A stretch of 64,000 nucleotides of DNA from Diphasiastrum complanatum (GCA_029204225.1 CM055105.1:14704221-14768220), one strand, 5' to 3'. Shown: positions 38,815-50,696, counted from the first letter of the stretch. Notes: a model not told the origin generated them from the letters alone. Made by a program: numbers and translations.

Positions 38815-39020
38815 AACTTATGTACAGTTTTGCGCATGTGTATGGGTGCACCATGCATGCTCCTCCCCTCACCCATGCATGAGCTTTTTCTAACTAAAAA
38901 ACTTGGGGAGGAGGATGCATGTATGGGGAAACGAATGCATGGCCCCCTCCCCATGCATGCATCTAAGGGGCCCACTCCAAATTCAAATTGTTCTTTACCA
39001 ACACACATAGTGTTTTGAAG
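38815..39020 (+). repeat. CATGCAT-rich repeat, copy 2
   Basis: It matches 35,585-35,760 throughout (GCGCATGTGTATGGGTG.., CCCCTCACCCATGCATG, CCCCATGCATGCATC). Confidence 0.75.
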
Positions 39021-39171
39021 TGCATGTACATACTTTCATGGTGAAAGGTGTTAAACAAATGAGACTTTCATTATAAAAAATTTAAAGGGTGCTCTAAAGA
39101 TTTTTTAAATTATCAGACTTTCCACGGGAAAGGTTGAAATAAAAATGAATTTTATGAAAATCGGCCTCCAT

Positions 39172-39198
39172 CCCATCAACGACGGGCACTCTTTACTA

Positions 39199-39199
<1 letters not shown>
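39172..39199 (+). mobile_element. Helitron-like 3' terminus 3
   Basis: A CCCATCAACGACGGGC hairpin, then ACTCTTTA and CTAG (39,196-39,199) and a TA run. Sequence after the TA run differs from copies 1 and 2, so the shared unit really ends at CTAG. Confidence 0.55.
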
Positions 39200-39229
<30 letters not shown>

Positions 39230-39230
<1 letters not shown>

Positions 39231-39890
39231 GTTGTCTCAATATAACCCTCAGAATAAGCATCACAAATAACTAGGAGAATCCTATCTATTTTAGAGGGTT
39301 ATATACAGGTTTATAAAGAGGCTTATATAGCGAGGCTTATTCCGAGGTCTGTTTGGGAAAACCCTCCCAAATAACACATGCTGATGTTCCTTAGGGCCTA
39401 TGGCTATTTCCGAAACTAACGTAGTGAGGCTTTTTACAAGGTTTATTCCAATGAAAATAGACAAAATTGCTTTATTTTTTTCCTTCAAAAAAGCCTCGGT
39501 ATTACCCTCGAAAATAGTTCGCATTTTTGTAGTGAATAAAGCCTCTTTACAAAACATGAATTCTATTCAACTAGAAAATTCATCACCTTCTATGCTAACA
39601 CAATTGATAAGCATTATGGAAATCAACGTAATAGTTTCTATGGTGTTTCCTATTACCACTTTGCTTCTGCATTAACCAAGATGAGAAGTCAAGTCCTATT
39701 CTAAATGAGAGAATGGTCGGAAAAGTATCACTAACATTTTCCATAGATCACTATAGCGGTCCAAATTTATTGACGATAATGGAAAAAATATCTCAGTGGT
39801 CCTGCTCATATTTGGTGGCAAAACTAGATGAAATATGAAGCATTGGCTTGTACCAAAATTGTCGGTTGTCGTTCCTGACAAAGGACTATT
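39230..39890. other. Unassigned stretch
   Basis: Open frames on both strands (39,291-39,557 minus; 39,400-39,675 plus) overlap, and neither shows a domain. No repeat partner was found in the window. Confidence 0.3.
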
Positions 39891-39899
39891 AAATTCTTT

Positions 39900-41775
39900 T
39901 TAAGAAAATCAAAGACAGTATTTCATTCGACAAACAGCTTTAGCTGAACAATACAACATGCACTTTACTAAAGTAGCTGAATCTATGCAATTTGCAATTC
40001 AGAAGACCAATGTGACACACTACATACAAGGACTTGAGCCTCAACTATGAGTGGTTATGGAAGACAATCCATATCATGAAGGTTACTACTACAACATATA
40101 ATCAGTGCACTGATAAGGAATAATGAGCTACAGGGTAACATGTTTGATTTTCTATCGACTGTGAAGAAAAGCTTTGGAAGATCGAATGGGAACAATGGAA
40201 TTTTCAAGAGATAAAAACCAACAATCTACAATAGCCAAAGGTGTGCCATTCGAATGTTCAACTAAAAGATGAAGCTTTAAGGATCCAACTTTCCGAAGAT
40301 GATGAACAATTAGATAATCAAGGTCACAATTCAAATGAAGGAGAGCGAATTGATGCCAATGAAGAAGGAACAGTCAACATTGGAAACCAGTTAGAACCAG
40401 ATCATGGGAATCAAAATAATGGCAATAAAGAGGAAATGCCTAATATGAAAGGTCAGGTGTAGATTCAACTGGAAAAGGCTACTAATTCAGAAAAGCAAAA
40501 AACTAATTCAAGTGATTCTGATGAGTCTTCGAATTGGAAATGCAAAATGATGATAAAGATAATTCTTCATCAATATCGTGAAGTGCAAAGTGATGAAGAA
40601 GAATAGTTACCAACAATGGAAAAGCTTTTTCAGCAAATGGATTAGCCAACTTGATTTCCTATTAAATCCACAAGAAAAGGCAAATCAGTATTTATGCAGT
40701 GCTACATAGTGTGCACAAGATTGATAACATCAACATAATTCCCAACTCGAATCAAACAAGAAAAATACCAAATGTGTTTCCAATGTCAATGCAAGGACAC
40801 TGAAAATCAATTGAGGATAACGAAGTCAATGTGGAGAATTTTGAAGATAATATTGAAGTTCAATTGAGCAATACAAAGGCCAGTTTAGACAATGAAGTTG
40901 TGAAGGAGGTAAATTACTCAAGGACAATGCCTTCTTTGATATCAGAATAACTACTATGTCACATTTAATGAAAAAACTTGTCTAAGACTTCTTGTGAACT
41001 GAAATTAACAGACAAGGGTAAAACTGATCTATATGAATGTTTCACATTCAATATATAGTACACAATGGAAGGTGACGAAGTTTACAAAATAGAAACTGGG
41101 AATTGTTATTTTATTAGAGTTTTCAGTTTGTGGCTCAATATATTGAAGATAACAATAATGTTGAACGTGATAATCTACAAAAAAAACATCGTGGAGAAAG
41201 TTTAAGTGAAATGGATATCATCATTCTTTGTAAACATCTCGTTCACTCTATTTTATTGGAAACGAATATTCACTCTGAATATCATTTGTTATTTCCAAAG
41301 ATGATTAGTTCGAGCTCACTAGTTCCTGTATTTAGTTTTGATCAGCGATATTTAGACCATGTGAAATCTCAACAATTCAAATGTCAAACTAATGGTCATT
41401 ATTGAAGCATTTGGATTGAACAACAAAGTGCTTATTCAACAACATGATATAAACTTCAAGCCAATGCAAAGTTAAGAGAGTAAGTTAAATACGAGATGTG
41501 GAATTAAGTTAAGAGTGGATTGAACTTGTGTAGTCCAGTGTCTTCCATTTAGGAATATAGACAAGATTTAGGTGAAGACTGGTTTTAGATGATATGTGCT
41601 TCCAATAGTAGCAAGGAAATTTCCACTGAAAGACTTTGTATTGGGTTCATAATTTCTAGTGATTTTAGAGCCCCATGAAGAAGAACTTTGATCTTCTAAG
41701 TTAAAGGCATATGAGTTTTGAGATAGTAAACCAAGAGTCTACAATGAAACGTCAAGTAATGTGACATCGACATAG
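39900..41775 (+). mobile_element. Repeat element, copy of 13,325-15,410, with gag-like start
   Basis: Near 39,915-40,080 one frame reads LAEQYNMHFTKVAESMQFAI and then VTHYIQGLEPQL, resembling the Gag segment F-x-x-AI..V-x-x-Y-x-x-GL-P-x-L of LTR retrotransposons. From 40,140 the sequence is the reverse-complement partner of 13,325-15,410. Its frames include 40,241-40,462 (acidic, Asn-rich) and 41,130-41,405 (GESLSEMDIII..LLFPKMISSSSLV). Stops break both. The protein family after the gag-like part is unknown to me. Confidence 0.5.
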
Positions 41776-41779
41776 CTTG

Positions 41780-42295
41780 CATACGAGTGAATAGAAGAGG
41801 CTCTTGAATGGTATTGTAGTGATTTTTAAAAGGCTTCACTTCAAGGCCCTATATATCGATTCTCATCAAAACGACAATTCCTAAGGCATAAAGCAACACC
41901 CAGAAATTGTGCAAAGAACAAGAATACTTCTATGATTTTCGTGTTTTGATTGACCATAACAACAATATGAGCTCAAGAACCATAAATCCAAGTATTGAGC
42001 AACTTTGAAGACGGAGTGATTGAAAAAATTTTAAATATTCATCAGAATCTAAATATGCTACAGATGTGACATTAACGGGAGGAGGCGGGAGAGAATCTAC
42101 AATGGAGGGACCGCATACAATATAAATGGTACTGAATATGTAAATGATGTTTTTTTTTGTGCATGTCTTAATTCTATTTACTGATATTACCTAAACTTTC
42201 ATGTTGTTCAAAAAATTTTGTGGCTGAATCAACCACAGTATCAAGAGCTACAGTATTTACGATTCCATCACCTCCAGTTGTGGAATCTTGGAGGT
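41780..42295. other. Unassigned stretch
   Basis: No domain seen. A purine-rich GGGAGGAGGCGGGAGAG word lies near 42,080. Confidence 0.4.
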
Positions 42296-42302
42296 TCATA
42301 CG

Positions 42303-42817
42303 TCAGACCTTTTTGGGAGCCTGAGAAGAGGATGGCTTGCTCCTTCTAGGGGCAGGTTGCTTGCGAGGCCTCTTAGTGGGAAGGTTGGTCCTATCAAGGG
42401 GTTTAATCCGATGAGCAGCGGGTTCACCCTTGTGAAGTCTACAAAATCGCTCCCTCATTCTATATAGAATTTGAAAATCTTTGGGCATTATGGTGACCCG
42501 CTTGGCATGGATGGAAAGCAAAAAGGAATCTTCAAAAGAAAGAGCCAAATAGTCCTTTGTGGATTCCTGCAAACACTTCAATGCTCCAGGTGTGAAGCTG
42601 ACATCACTCTGCAGATTATCTCGGGTAATCAGATGAACAATTATGTGGAAAGGGCTCTTGGTATCAGGAGCAGGGTGGATCTTTGATATTTCTTAATCTC
42701 ATAGAGCCATATGCTCCTGTTACACCTGGTTTGCTATAGAGGATTAACAGCAGGGGTACTAGTGGATATAGTCCCAAGAGAGAAGAAATCCCTCTGGTTC
42801 TGTTTGACCCTAGACAT
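42303..42817 (-). pseudogene. Divergent histone H3 pseudogene with basic C-terminal extension
   Basis: Starting at the ATG at 42,817 the translation opens MSRVKQNQR, comparable with the H3 tail MARTKQTAR. After an in-frame TAG (42,734-42,736) comes LYEIKKYQRSTLLLIP, matching H3 LREIRKYQKST-x-LLI. A frame change near 42,650 leads to PFHIIVHLITRDNLQSDVSF and ALKCLQES..YLALSFED, then IHAKRVTIMPKDFQ, identical to the H3 signature through MPKD. H3 normally ends about 10 residues later; here about 45 further residues follow, rich in Lys/Arg/Pro (TKRPRKQPAPRRSKP). H3 packages DNA in nucleosomes; the LLIP segment is more like CENH3 than canonical H3, but the MPKD motif is canonical. One stop and one frameshift indicate a pseudogene, unless unusual splicing removes them. 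It has no intron. Confidence 0.85.
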
Positions 42818-43124
42818 GAGGGTAGTATAGGACGTATTGGTCTTGTGCGAGTGTAGACAATGAAAGTAATGAAAGAGAAAGCTAACGGTGCACAGAAGCA
42901 ATATGTACGATCGTAATATTGCTCTTGTGCGCACGCAGAAGGAGACATAGATAAGGGAGGAAAGAGGGCGTGCAGAGAAACGATATGGCATGAAAATCGG
43001 AAGAAAACCAGTGAAACTAACTCCAAGCTCACGAATATGTGTACTCGATTTTTTTCCGCACGTGTGTGGTCGCACATGCGATCGCAGGCGGCCTTCACAC
43101 CTGTGTTAAAAGTTCTTGAACCAG

Positions 43125-43320
43125 ACATCGACATGTGTCATACTCCATCGAATCAGAATATGACACATGGCTTTTGTACGGCTTCACGTGTGGAGGATTT
43201 TAAGCGAATCATCGTACGACACATGTCATACTCCAACGAATCAAAATCGGACACATGTCTTTTGTACGGCTTTACATGTGTGGAGGATTTTGAGCGAATC
43301 ATCATACGACACGTGGGCAT
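43125..43320 (+). repeat. Two tandem copies of a roughly 92-bp unit
   Basis: The unit containing ACACATG..CTTTTGTACGGCTT and GTGGAGGATTTT-x-AGCGAATC occurs twice with small changes. It precedes a TATA box, so it may be a promoter repeat. The open frame across it is repetitive and not a gene. Confidence 0.75.
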
Positions 43321-43350
43321 TTGACCATTGACTTGCATGTGTGAGATGAC

Positions 43351-43357
43351 TATAAAG
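43351..43357 (+). promoter_or_regulatory. TATA box upstream of gene family X copy 2
   Basis: TATAAAG in GACTATAAAGGGCACG, followed after about 30 bp by pyrimidine-rich sequence (CCTCTTTCAAC) suitable as a start region. It is about 240 bp upstream of the ATG at 43,593. Confidence 0.45.
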
Positions 43358-43592
43358 GGCACGATCCCCGAAAGGTTACCTCTTTCAACTTTCTCGGGTC
43401 TCTGCGTGCGTATTTTATATCTATTTTCGTCACATATCACTTCTGTGCTCGTCCTATTTGTTCCCTTATTGTAACATCTTTCTTTGTGTGCACAAGAGCG
43501 ATATGTCATTCGTACATATTGCTTTTGTGAATTCGTAGTGTTATCCCTTCATCTTCGGTTACTCCCCTCTCGCATAGAACTGATACTATTCA

Positions 43593-44975
43593 ATGGCTTC
43601 CTCCTCTGGTCCTAGTCGTGAGCGTTTGTTGTCCAGTTTTCTCTCTGAGTTTTATATAAATGAGCGCATAGAGTACTTCAAGTCCCTCTTCAGGCCTTTT
43701 CTAAATGTGTTCAATATGGCACAACAGAGTCTTGATGTTTTTTATGACCAATATATTAGATTCAGGGATATAGTTAGTATTCCCTCCAATCTCTGTGTCT
43801 AATTTGTCGTTTATGCATTTCACGGATCTTGTACATACTCTTTCACATTATAAGCAGCGACTAGACAAGATGTACACTAAACTTTTTGATCAATTTAAGA
43901 ATTCTAGTGAATGTAATGTTTGTAATCGGAAATGTCATTTTCTAGAGTATCAGATCGGATTTGTGTTTTCCCTTTTGGCACAAATCCCAGTAGAGTCAAA
44001 TACTTCAATTCCTGATACTAAGATCCTTTTATCCTCCACTACTGAACATTCTATAAAGGATATCAGCTCTTGGTTGATACTCCTGATAAAGACAATGAAT
44101 ATTTGAGTGTAGATACTAATATGTTGAGGGATGCTTTCATTGGCTCTAATGCCAATACCGAGCAAAATATTGCTAGTGTGCATTCTAAATGCTTTTTTGA
44201 TTTGCCAAAATATTATATAAATGAAGATCTGTATATTACAAAGACAAATTTATGTGTTTTTTTTAATTATTGTGAGGATGAGGTGCTTTGTGTATTGTTA
44301 AGCACCATTACTGAGTTCTCTGACATTGTTGATTTTGAAACCGAAGACTTAGTGTTGGGCATTGACTATGATGATGAGGAGGGAATTCTAACTGGTGAGT
44401 AATGTTTGTCCTAGGCTATGGCAAACGTTAGTGCTCATGGACGAAGTTTGCCTTCTGATGAGGAGTTTATTTCATTCCAAGCCCAGCTGGGATTCCCTCG
44501 TCCATCGGTTATGAAATTTGTTGATGACTCTTCTTCAATGGGTGGTCACAATATACATCATCCCGATCTTGTTGCAACAGATGATGATGAATGTGTAAGT
44601 TTAAAAGTTTTACTGTACGTTTGTTTATCTGATGTATGTGTTTTGCTGAATTTAATTTGTGCTAAAAACTCCAATTGTGTAATTGCAGAATACAGTTTTT
44701 ATCGATGACTTTGCTACTCGTCGAGGGGGCTTCAGACAACATTCATCATCTTTCCACAGGGACAGTGGCCTCGGTCACTACTTGAGGCACTTTCAAAATA
44801 CTGAAATTTGCATTGCTCATTCCAAATTCAGTCCAGTTGGAGAGACAATGATAATGGCTGTGAAAGCCTTATCTTATCATTTAGGTGGACATAAATTTGT
44901 GAGAGCAAATAAAATAATTTTTGTGAAGAGATCTTATGTTTTAGACATATTAGGATTTGTAGATGGGAATACAGA
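43593..44975 (+). pseudogene. Unknown gene family X, copy 2
   Basis: A start MASSSGPSRERLLSSFLSEF (43,593) is followed, from 43,804, by the region shared with copy 1 at 25-26 kb: HYKQRLDKMYTKLFDQFK, CNVCN, FDLPKYYINEDLYITKTNL, then exons MANVSAHGRS.. (44,418) and TVFIDDFATRRGGFRQH (44,694) with FSPVGETMIMAVKALSYHLG, absent from copy 1. A 4-nt loss near 44,062 relative to copy 1 shifts the frame. After LGFVDGN (about 44,969) the sequence changes into the LTR-retrotransposon repeat. The 5' ends of the two copies differ, so one was probably moved and joined to a new upstream part. Function unknown. Confidence 0.5.
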
Positions 44976-44984
44976 AAAAAAATT

Positions 44985-46215
44985 TATCATTGTATTTAAT
45001 GTTTATTTTTTTTCGGTCTAAATGACCATCCATTTGAAAGTCTTGATCTAGTGGTATCCAAGTCTCACTCATTTTCTTAAATCTTTAATAACTGAAGGCT
45101 AGACTAAGCATTTGTTTCTCAATATGGTAATGAAAAATCATTGAAGATCTTTTTATCCTACATTCTATACCTCCATTTGTCTTAATGTCCCAGCCTTGAT
45201 CCATAAGGTTTGATAAAATATCGTCCGATAAATCTTTACAAACAAATAAAGTTGGTGTCCTGAGGTAGAGATGATCCCGTCAACAAGTTTGGTCTAGGTT
45301 ATCAATTGAGCTCTTCTCCTTTTGCTATCACATGGCATGGCTTTGGAGCTAGATCCAGGAGGGATCTAGGATTGGTTGGGTGGTTTTGCTCCATGAGTCT
45401 CTCTTGTTGTGTTTTTTCCTATCCTCATCTTAGTGGTGTTCCTTAGTGGTCTTTACATTGGTATTAGAGCCCGACTAAGATGCGGTTTAGGATGGGATGA
45501 AGACAAGTTCTACATCAAATCAAAATTGGAACGCACTTGGATTCGCATCCCAGATGGATTGCTATTTTCTTTTTTCAAGAAAAATTGGGTTTGGATTCAC
45601 TAACTCGTGTGAGGCATGCTTTTCAAACTTGGTAGTAGATGCTCTTCTCCTTGTTTGATTTTATTAGAGATGATATGGATTAGTGTCAAATTCATTCTTA
45701 TTTTTTTTGAAGCCTTGAAAAAATTTCCATTTGAAGTAGAATGATCTGCATGAGTAGATCCACTTTAACATGTTGCAAAGGTCTACCAACAACAATCACT
45801 ATTGTGGAAGAGCAATAGAAAACAAGACAATCATATTTATTCAATTTATAGACACGTTACTTCAATAAGAGAAAGCCCTGGTTGGATATCAATATAGATG
45901 TTGTGAAAGAATAATAAGAACAATTATTTGCAAAATGCAAATATTTTAGAATTCATGTATAGAGTCTTTATTTTAATAAAAGAAAGCCCAAGTTGGGCTC
46001 CTACATATTGACAATGAGAAATATGTTATCTTTAAATGTCACTCTATTGACTCATTATTGCAATAAATTGGAGCCTATTTCTCTATCAATACATTTTAAT
46101 AATTTCTATACATTGTATAATATTTCTATGTTTTGCTTTTTGTAAGTGTTGTGTCTTTGTTCAAGATGACTACATCCTCATTAGCGTTAGACATATCACG
46201 AGACGGTGTCCTTGC
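44985..46215 (+). mobile_element. LTR-retrotransposon 5' region, copy matching 1-1,215
   Basis: In order: AAATTTATCATTG.. coding-like piece; a 5'-truncated LTR from about 45,257 to 45,457 (..TTTACA); primer-binding site; leader with ATGCGGTTTAGGATGGGATG. The LTR lacks its first half, replaced at ..GTTGGTGTCC|TGAGGTAGAG. The same junction exists in the inverted copy at about 945, so the rearrangement predates the duplication. Confidence 0.7.
45459..45471 (+). promoter_or_regulatory. Primer-binding site (tRNA-Met type)
   Basis: TGGTATTAGAGCC one base after the LTR end at 45,457. Confidence 0.8.
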
Positions 46216-46460
46216 TTGAGCTGTTGCCCTAGCCAATATGCTAAGGATGATCTCATGTCGAAACTTGTACACTTCATTTGTTGTATAATCACGGAGGACG
46301 AACTGCAATAAAATATATCATATATTAGATGAAGATTTATGATAAACAATTATAATTATTTAATGAGAAAAGAAACTAAATAACTCACCTTCGAAATATC
46401 AACATCCTCTTGAATATTGTACCACTCAAAAATAACTTTGCTTGAAGAGAGTACACAATG
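46126..46460 (-). pseudogene. Coding fragment of unknown gene
   Basis: Two minus-strand pieces, VIFEWYNIQEDVDISK (about 46,440-46,393) and FVLRDYTTNEVYKFRHEI with a tail to 46,126, are separated by a GT-AG-like intron (about 46,390-46,310). The 3' part also occurs on the plus strand at 1-92. I do not recognise the protein. It travels with the repeat described above. Confidence 0.35.
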
Positions 46461-47182
46461 CACAACTAAATGAGTTATTTTGCTAGGGTGTCTGCAGTAC
46501 GTTCAACTAATTAAAAATGGGAGGTAGAAACTAACACTAAACAAAGAAGATAAAACGTAAAATCTTTTGAAACATGAAATGGTGGAGGCCTCATTTTTTT
46601 AAGCCCTTATAGTTTTTTGGTAATTCACATAAATTTTGAATTTTAAATTTAAATATTAATTAATAAATTGTAAGATACTGCATTTGGGCAAATATTTCAA
46701 ATTTGAACCGAGTGAGGCAAAATATTTTAAAAAATTTCAATTCAAAATGCCAAAAAACACAAACATTAATTGGGTGTAATTTGTTATTATAAATAATCAT
46801 TCTTAAATTAGATAAATTAACAAATTTAAAAAGCATTAATTTTTTTAACTTTAAAAAATACGATTCAAAAGATTTTGATCAAAGTTGCAACCCACGATTC
46901 GGAACGCATTCCGGATGGCGATTCTGATCACGTTCCGGATCGCGTTCCTGAATTTCCCATTAGGATTTCCCGGAATGTTTTTTTTTTTTTTTGTTGAAAT
47001 TTTTTTTAATGCCAATATGGGTATCAAATGGAAGGGTTTTTCAAGAGCAGTCCATTTATCAAGTTTGCCACCATTTTCAAGACCATTGTCGTCCATTTTC
47101 AAAGCATTGAGTATTCTACCATTAAGTTATTTTTCACCATTAAATCATTTTCTACAATATTGTGTGAAATGAAAGCATATTG

Positions 47183-47308
<126 letters not shown>

Positions 47309-47309
47309 A

Positions 47310-48370
47310 AGTTTGTAGAAATTAGAATGTGAGAATTACCTACTAAAGTAGACCATGCTGGAACAAACCAATCGAAACACAAACCTTGAAGAGACACAAT
47401 GTAAAAACGTGAAAATATATAATGTCGAGCTCAAGGCCAGTGGATGATTCACAAATATGGAATGTACAAAGTCATCTACAAATTACCTTGCTACTCTTTT
47501 ATCGAATATCCACAAAGAACTCACAAAAGAGCTTCATGAGGCTCTAGTATAGTATATGAATGATGTAGATGATGGGGGCCTTGAGTGTAGTTTAACTTTA
47601 TGATTGCTTCTTTGTCAAAATATACAAATTGTACATCCATCAAAAAAGTTGTGACAAGCATTCACATAGAATATGGATCATATATCAACTTGGTCTCTCT
47701 TACCATAGCATCCAACTCACCAACAAGGCTTCCCAATCATGGATTACTCCTGCTTGCTACTTCATGTTATCAATTTTCCACTTTGGCTTACCAAGCTAAC
47801 CTTTTCCCTGACATCCTTCACCTTGTGACGCCATTATTGCATTGCTGCCAATAACAAGCTAGTATAAATGTCTCCCCAATTGTGACATTTCTCCCTTTGC
47901 AAAAGCATGTAAAGCAATCGTAACCACCGAGTCTGACAATGTCATTGTCGATTCTCACCTTGAGATGCCGCTCCAAGTGTCCCTGACCTTGGTAGGTTCT
48001 AACTTTCGAGAAGTTGAACTAGAAGCCCCATGCCATTCCACCATATTCACCAACATATCATGACATAATGTTCGAATCTCACTTGTGATTCGTTTCCCTC
48101 TCTCAAATCTTGCCAATCAAGAGTCTCACGATGCTCCTTCCTCCTCCTTCCTTTGAGCTTTCAAAGGTTCTAGCTATGGCAGAAGGGGTTCATGGCCACC
48201 CCACCATTTAGCATTGGAAGCGTTTACAGTTAGGTGATTTTTTCTAGAACCCCAATAAATTCATGTTGTTTGTTTTGTAGAAGGATTAAAATTCAGATTG
48301 TTGTAAAATAGCAGAGGAATCGACTACCATTGTAGGAATTCAAGATCTAAATGGCTATTGAAACTCTTCA
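47310..48370. other. Unassigned stretch
   Basis: An 84-codon plus frame (47,600-47,854) is Leu/Ser-rich with no domain. Composition is balanced, so it may be a decayed gene, but I cannot name it. Confidence 0.3.
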
Positions 48371-48374
48371 GACG

Positions 48375-48812
48375 ACCATCATAAGTTCTCTCTTGACTTA
48401 TGCTCATCAGCATAAGTTTTCTTTGGACTTGTGCTCAACATAAGTCCTCTCTCGACTTATGCTAAGCATAAATGCTCTCAACATAGGTCCTCTCTCAACC
48501 TATGCTCAACATAAGTGCTCATTGCTCAACACTGGACTTATGCTCAGCATAAGTGCTCTCAACATAGGTCCTCTCTCAACCTATACTCAACATAAGTGCT
48601 CATTGCTCAACATAAATACCCATTGCTCAACACCGGACTTATGCTCAACATAAGTACTCATTGGACCTATGCTCAGCATAAGTGAGGGATGGCCTAGCAT
48701 AACTGTTCATTGGACTTATGCTCAACAAAAGTACTCTATGGACTTAAGCTCAAACCTATGCTCAACATAGGTCCTCATTGGACTTATGCTTAACATAAGT
48801 TTTTTCTCGACG
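48375..48812. repeat. Second array of TATGCTNAGCATA palindromes
   Basis: About a dozen copies of ACTTATGCTCAACATAAGT or ACCTATGCTCAACATAGGT with short spacers (TCCTCTCTCGACTT-like, GCTCATTGCTCAACA). A roughly 120-bp higher-order unit is repeated (48,472-48,590 in part). The core matches the 29.9-30.4 kb array, but here the copies are tandem, not arranged as one foldback. Confidence 0.85.
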
Positions 48813-48829
48813 AGAGACAACCTATAAAT

Positions 48830-49330
48830 TACAAATTAAAAATCTAAAATAAAAAATAGAAAAAATCTATTTTATTTTTACAAAAACCCCAAAAAAACCT
48901 ATAATTAATAAAAAATAATTAACTAATTATAACTGATTAATTAATTAAAAACAAAAATTAAAAATTAAAATCAAAAAATCAAGAAATTCAATAAAAGGTA
49001 AAATTAAAAAACGTAAAAATCCCAAAATATCAAAATTAAGAAATATTTAAAAAATCTAAATATCAAAAATATTAAAAATATTAGAAAAATCAAAAAAACT
49101 AAAAAATAGTAAAAATATAAAAATATGAAAAAATCACTAAAATCACAAAATCTAAACATCAAGAATAATTTTTTTTTAAAATAATAAAATAATAAAACAA
49201 TAAAAAATAATTTTTAAAAAAAAATTAAATATCTGAAAACTTAAAAATTTAAAAAAATAAATCTAAAAACTGAAAAATTACAGAATTAAAATAGATAGAT
49301 TATAAAAGTTACAAAAATGAAGTGGTGCAG
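48830..49330. repeat. A-rich low-complexity stretch
   Basis: AAAAATCTAAAAAT-like words throughout and no coding potential. The next 49,330-49,730 is AT-rich and unassigned. Confidence 0.7.
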
Positions 49331-50396
49331 TAATCTTTAGATTGGAAATTTTGTTCTACTTCTAGATTAAAAAAATATCTACTTAAGATCTACGGTGGCT
49401 CCAATATATACAAATTTAGTTACTCAAGATCATGTAGTGGCTCCAACATATACAGATATTGGTAGACCTACTAGTTCTTATCCAAATGTTCTAGTTGAAA
49501 TTTTTTATTGCATTGTAAAAATATTTAACACAAGTATGTATATGGACATTTTAGTTTGTTTTATAAGATGATTGTATTTATTTTAAAAATAATTGTTTTG
49601 TCAAAATGATTTTAGAAAATTTTGTGTTATTTTTTATTGATAATTTAAATTAGTTAGATAAATAAATTTTTTAAAATTTAAAATTTGTAATTTTTTTTTA
49701 AATGTTAAAATATTAACATTAAATTACACGCAAGTTTTTAAAAATATATTAAAATCTTTTGAATCGTATTTTTTAAAATAAACAAATTGAAGTTATTTAA
49801 ATTTTTAAATTTATCAAATCTAAGAATGATTATGTATAATAACAAATTACACTCAATTAATGTTTGTGTTTTTTGGCATTTTGAATTGAAAATTTTTAAA
49901 ATATTTTGTATCACTCGGTCCAAATTTAAAATATTTGTCGATTGTTGTTGGTAGATCTTTACAACATGTTATAAGCTCATGTATTTTTCGTAGCTGCAAT
50001 TAGAAGAAAAAATCGTTAGTGGACCTGTATTTGTATACAACTTCATTTTGAATCAACTCATTCTCATATGCAATAGTTATAAACTACTTACGATTCTTCC
50101 ATTGATAAAGAATCTGAAATAATCAGGTGATCTGATATAATTGAGACGCCAGTGCTCTTCCATCTCAATTATAGTTAAAAATTCTTTATTGTATTTGATG
50201 TTTATTTATTTTCAATCTGAATGACCATCCACTTGAAAGTCTTGATCTAGTGGTAGCCAAGTCCCACTCATGTTCTTAAATATCTAATAACTGGATCTAC
50301 TGGTAGCCAAGTCCCACTCATCTTCTTAAATATCTAATAACTGGAGGTTAGACTAAGCATTTGTTTCTCAATATGGTAACGAAAAATCATTGAAGA

Positions 50397-50696
50397 TCAT
50401 TTTATCCTACATTCTATATCTACATTTGTCTTAATGTCCAAGCCTTGATCCATAAGGTCTGATAAAATATCGTTTGATAAATCTTTACAAACAAATAAAG
50501 TTGGTGTCCTTTGGATAGTTGTACTTGAGAATAAATCAGCAAACATATATAAAGAGACAATCCAGCTTAGAGGAACAATCTTCAATCTGATACTAATCTT
50601 CATTGCATTCTTCACATCTAACAATAGCTTGCATCTAAAGGATTCAAAAACAATACTATGATGAGTAGGCCACCCAACACGCTGAAAACTTGGCAA
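50397..50696 (-). pseudogene. Fragment related to the start of gene family X
   Basis: The 99-codon minus frame includes LSWIVSLYMFADLF, TPTLFVCKDLSNDILSDLMD and ends CRIK, homologous to the first part of the 26,371-25,043 gene (SLYVFVDFL..TPTLFVCKDVLDETLSDLMD). Reduced versions also lie at 45,100-45,257 and inverted at 950-1,130. It abuts a truncated LTR on its 5' side. Confidence 0.5.

Larger units (their letters stand above)
42895..43531. repeat. Inverted pair around a shared upstream region
   Basis: GAAGCAATATGTACG..ATATTGCTCTTGTGCG at 42,895-42,943 is inverted at 43,483-43,531 (GTGCACAAGAGCGATATG..CATATTGCTTTTGTG). Each arm is itself partly palindromic. The pair lies between the H3 pseudogene and the plus-strand gene at 43,593 and could be transposon ends. 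Confidence 0.6.

Noticed and set aside
43037-43324. 95-codon plus-strand frame
   Set aside because: It spans the tandem 92-bp units and the upstream region of the 43.6 kb gene, and repeats itself.
48375-48812. CRISPR array
   Set aside because: Spacers are themselves repeated and of uneven length, and no cas genes are present.
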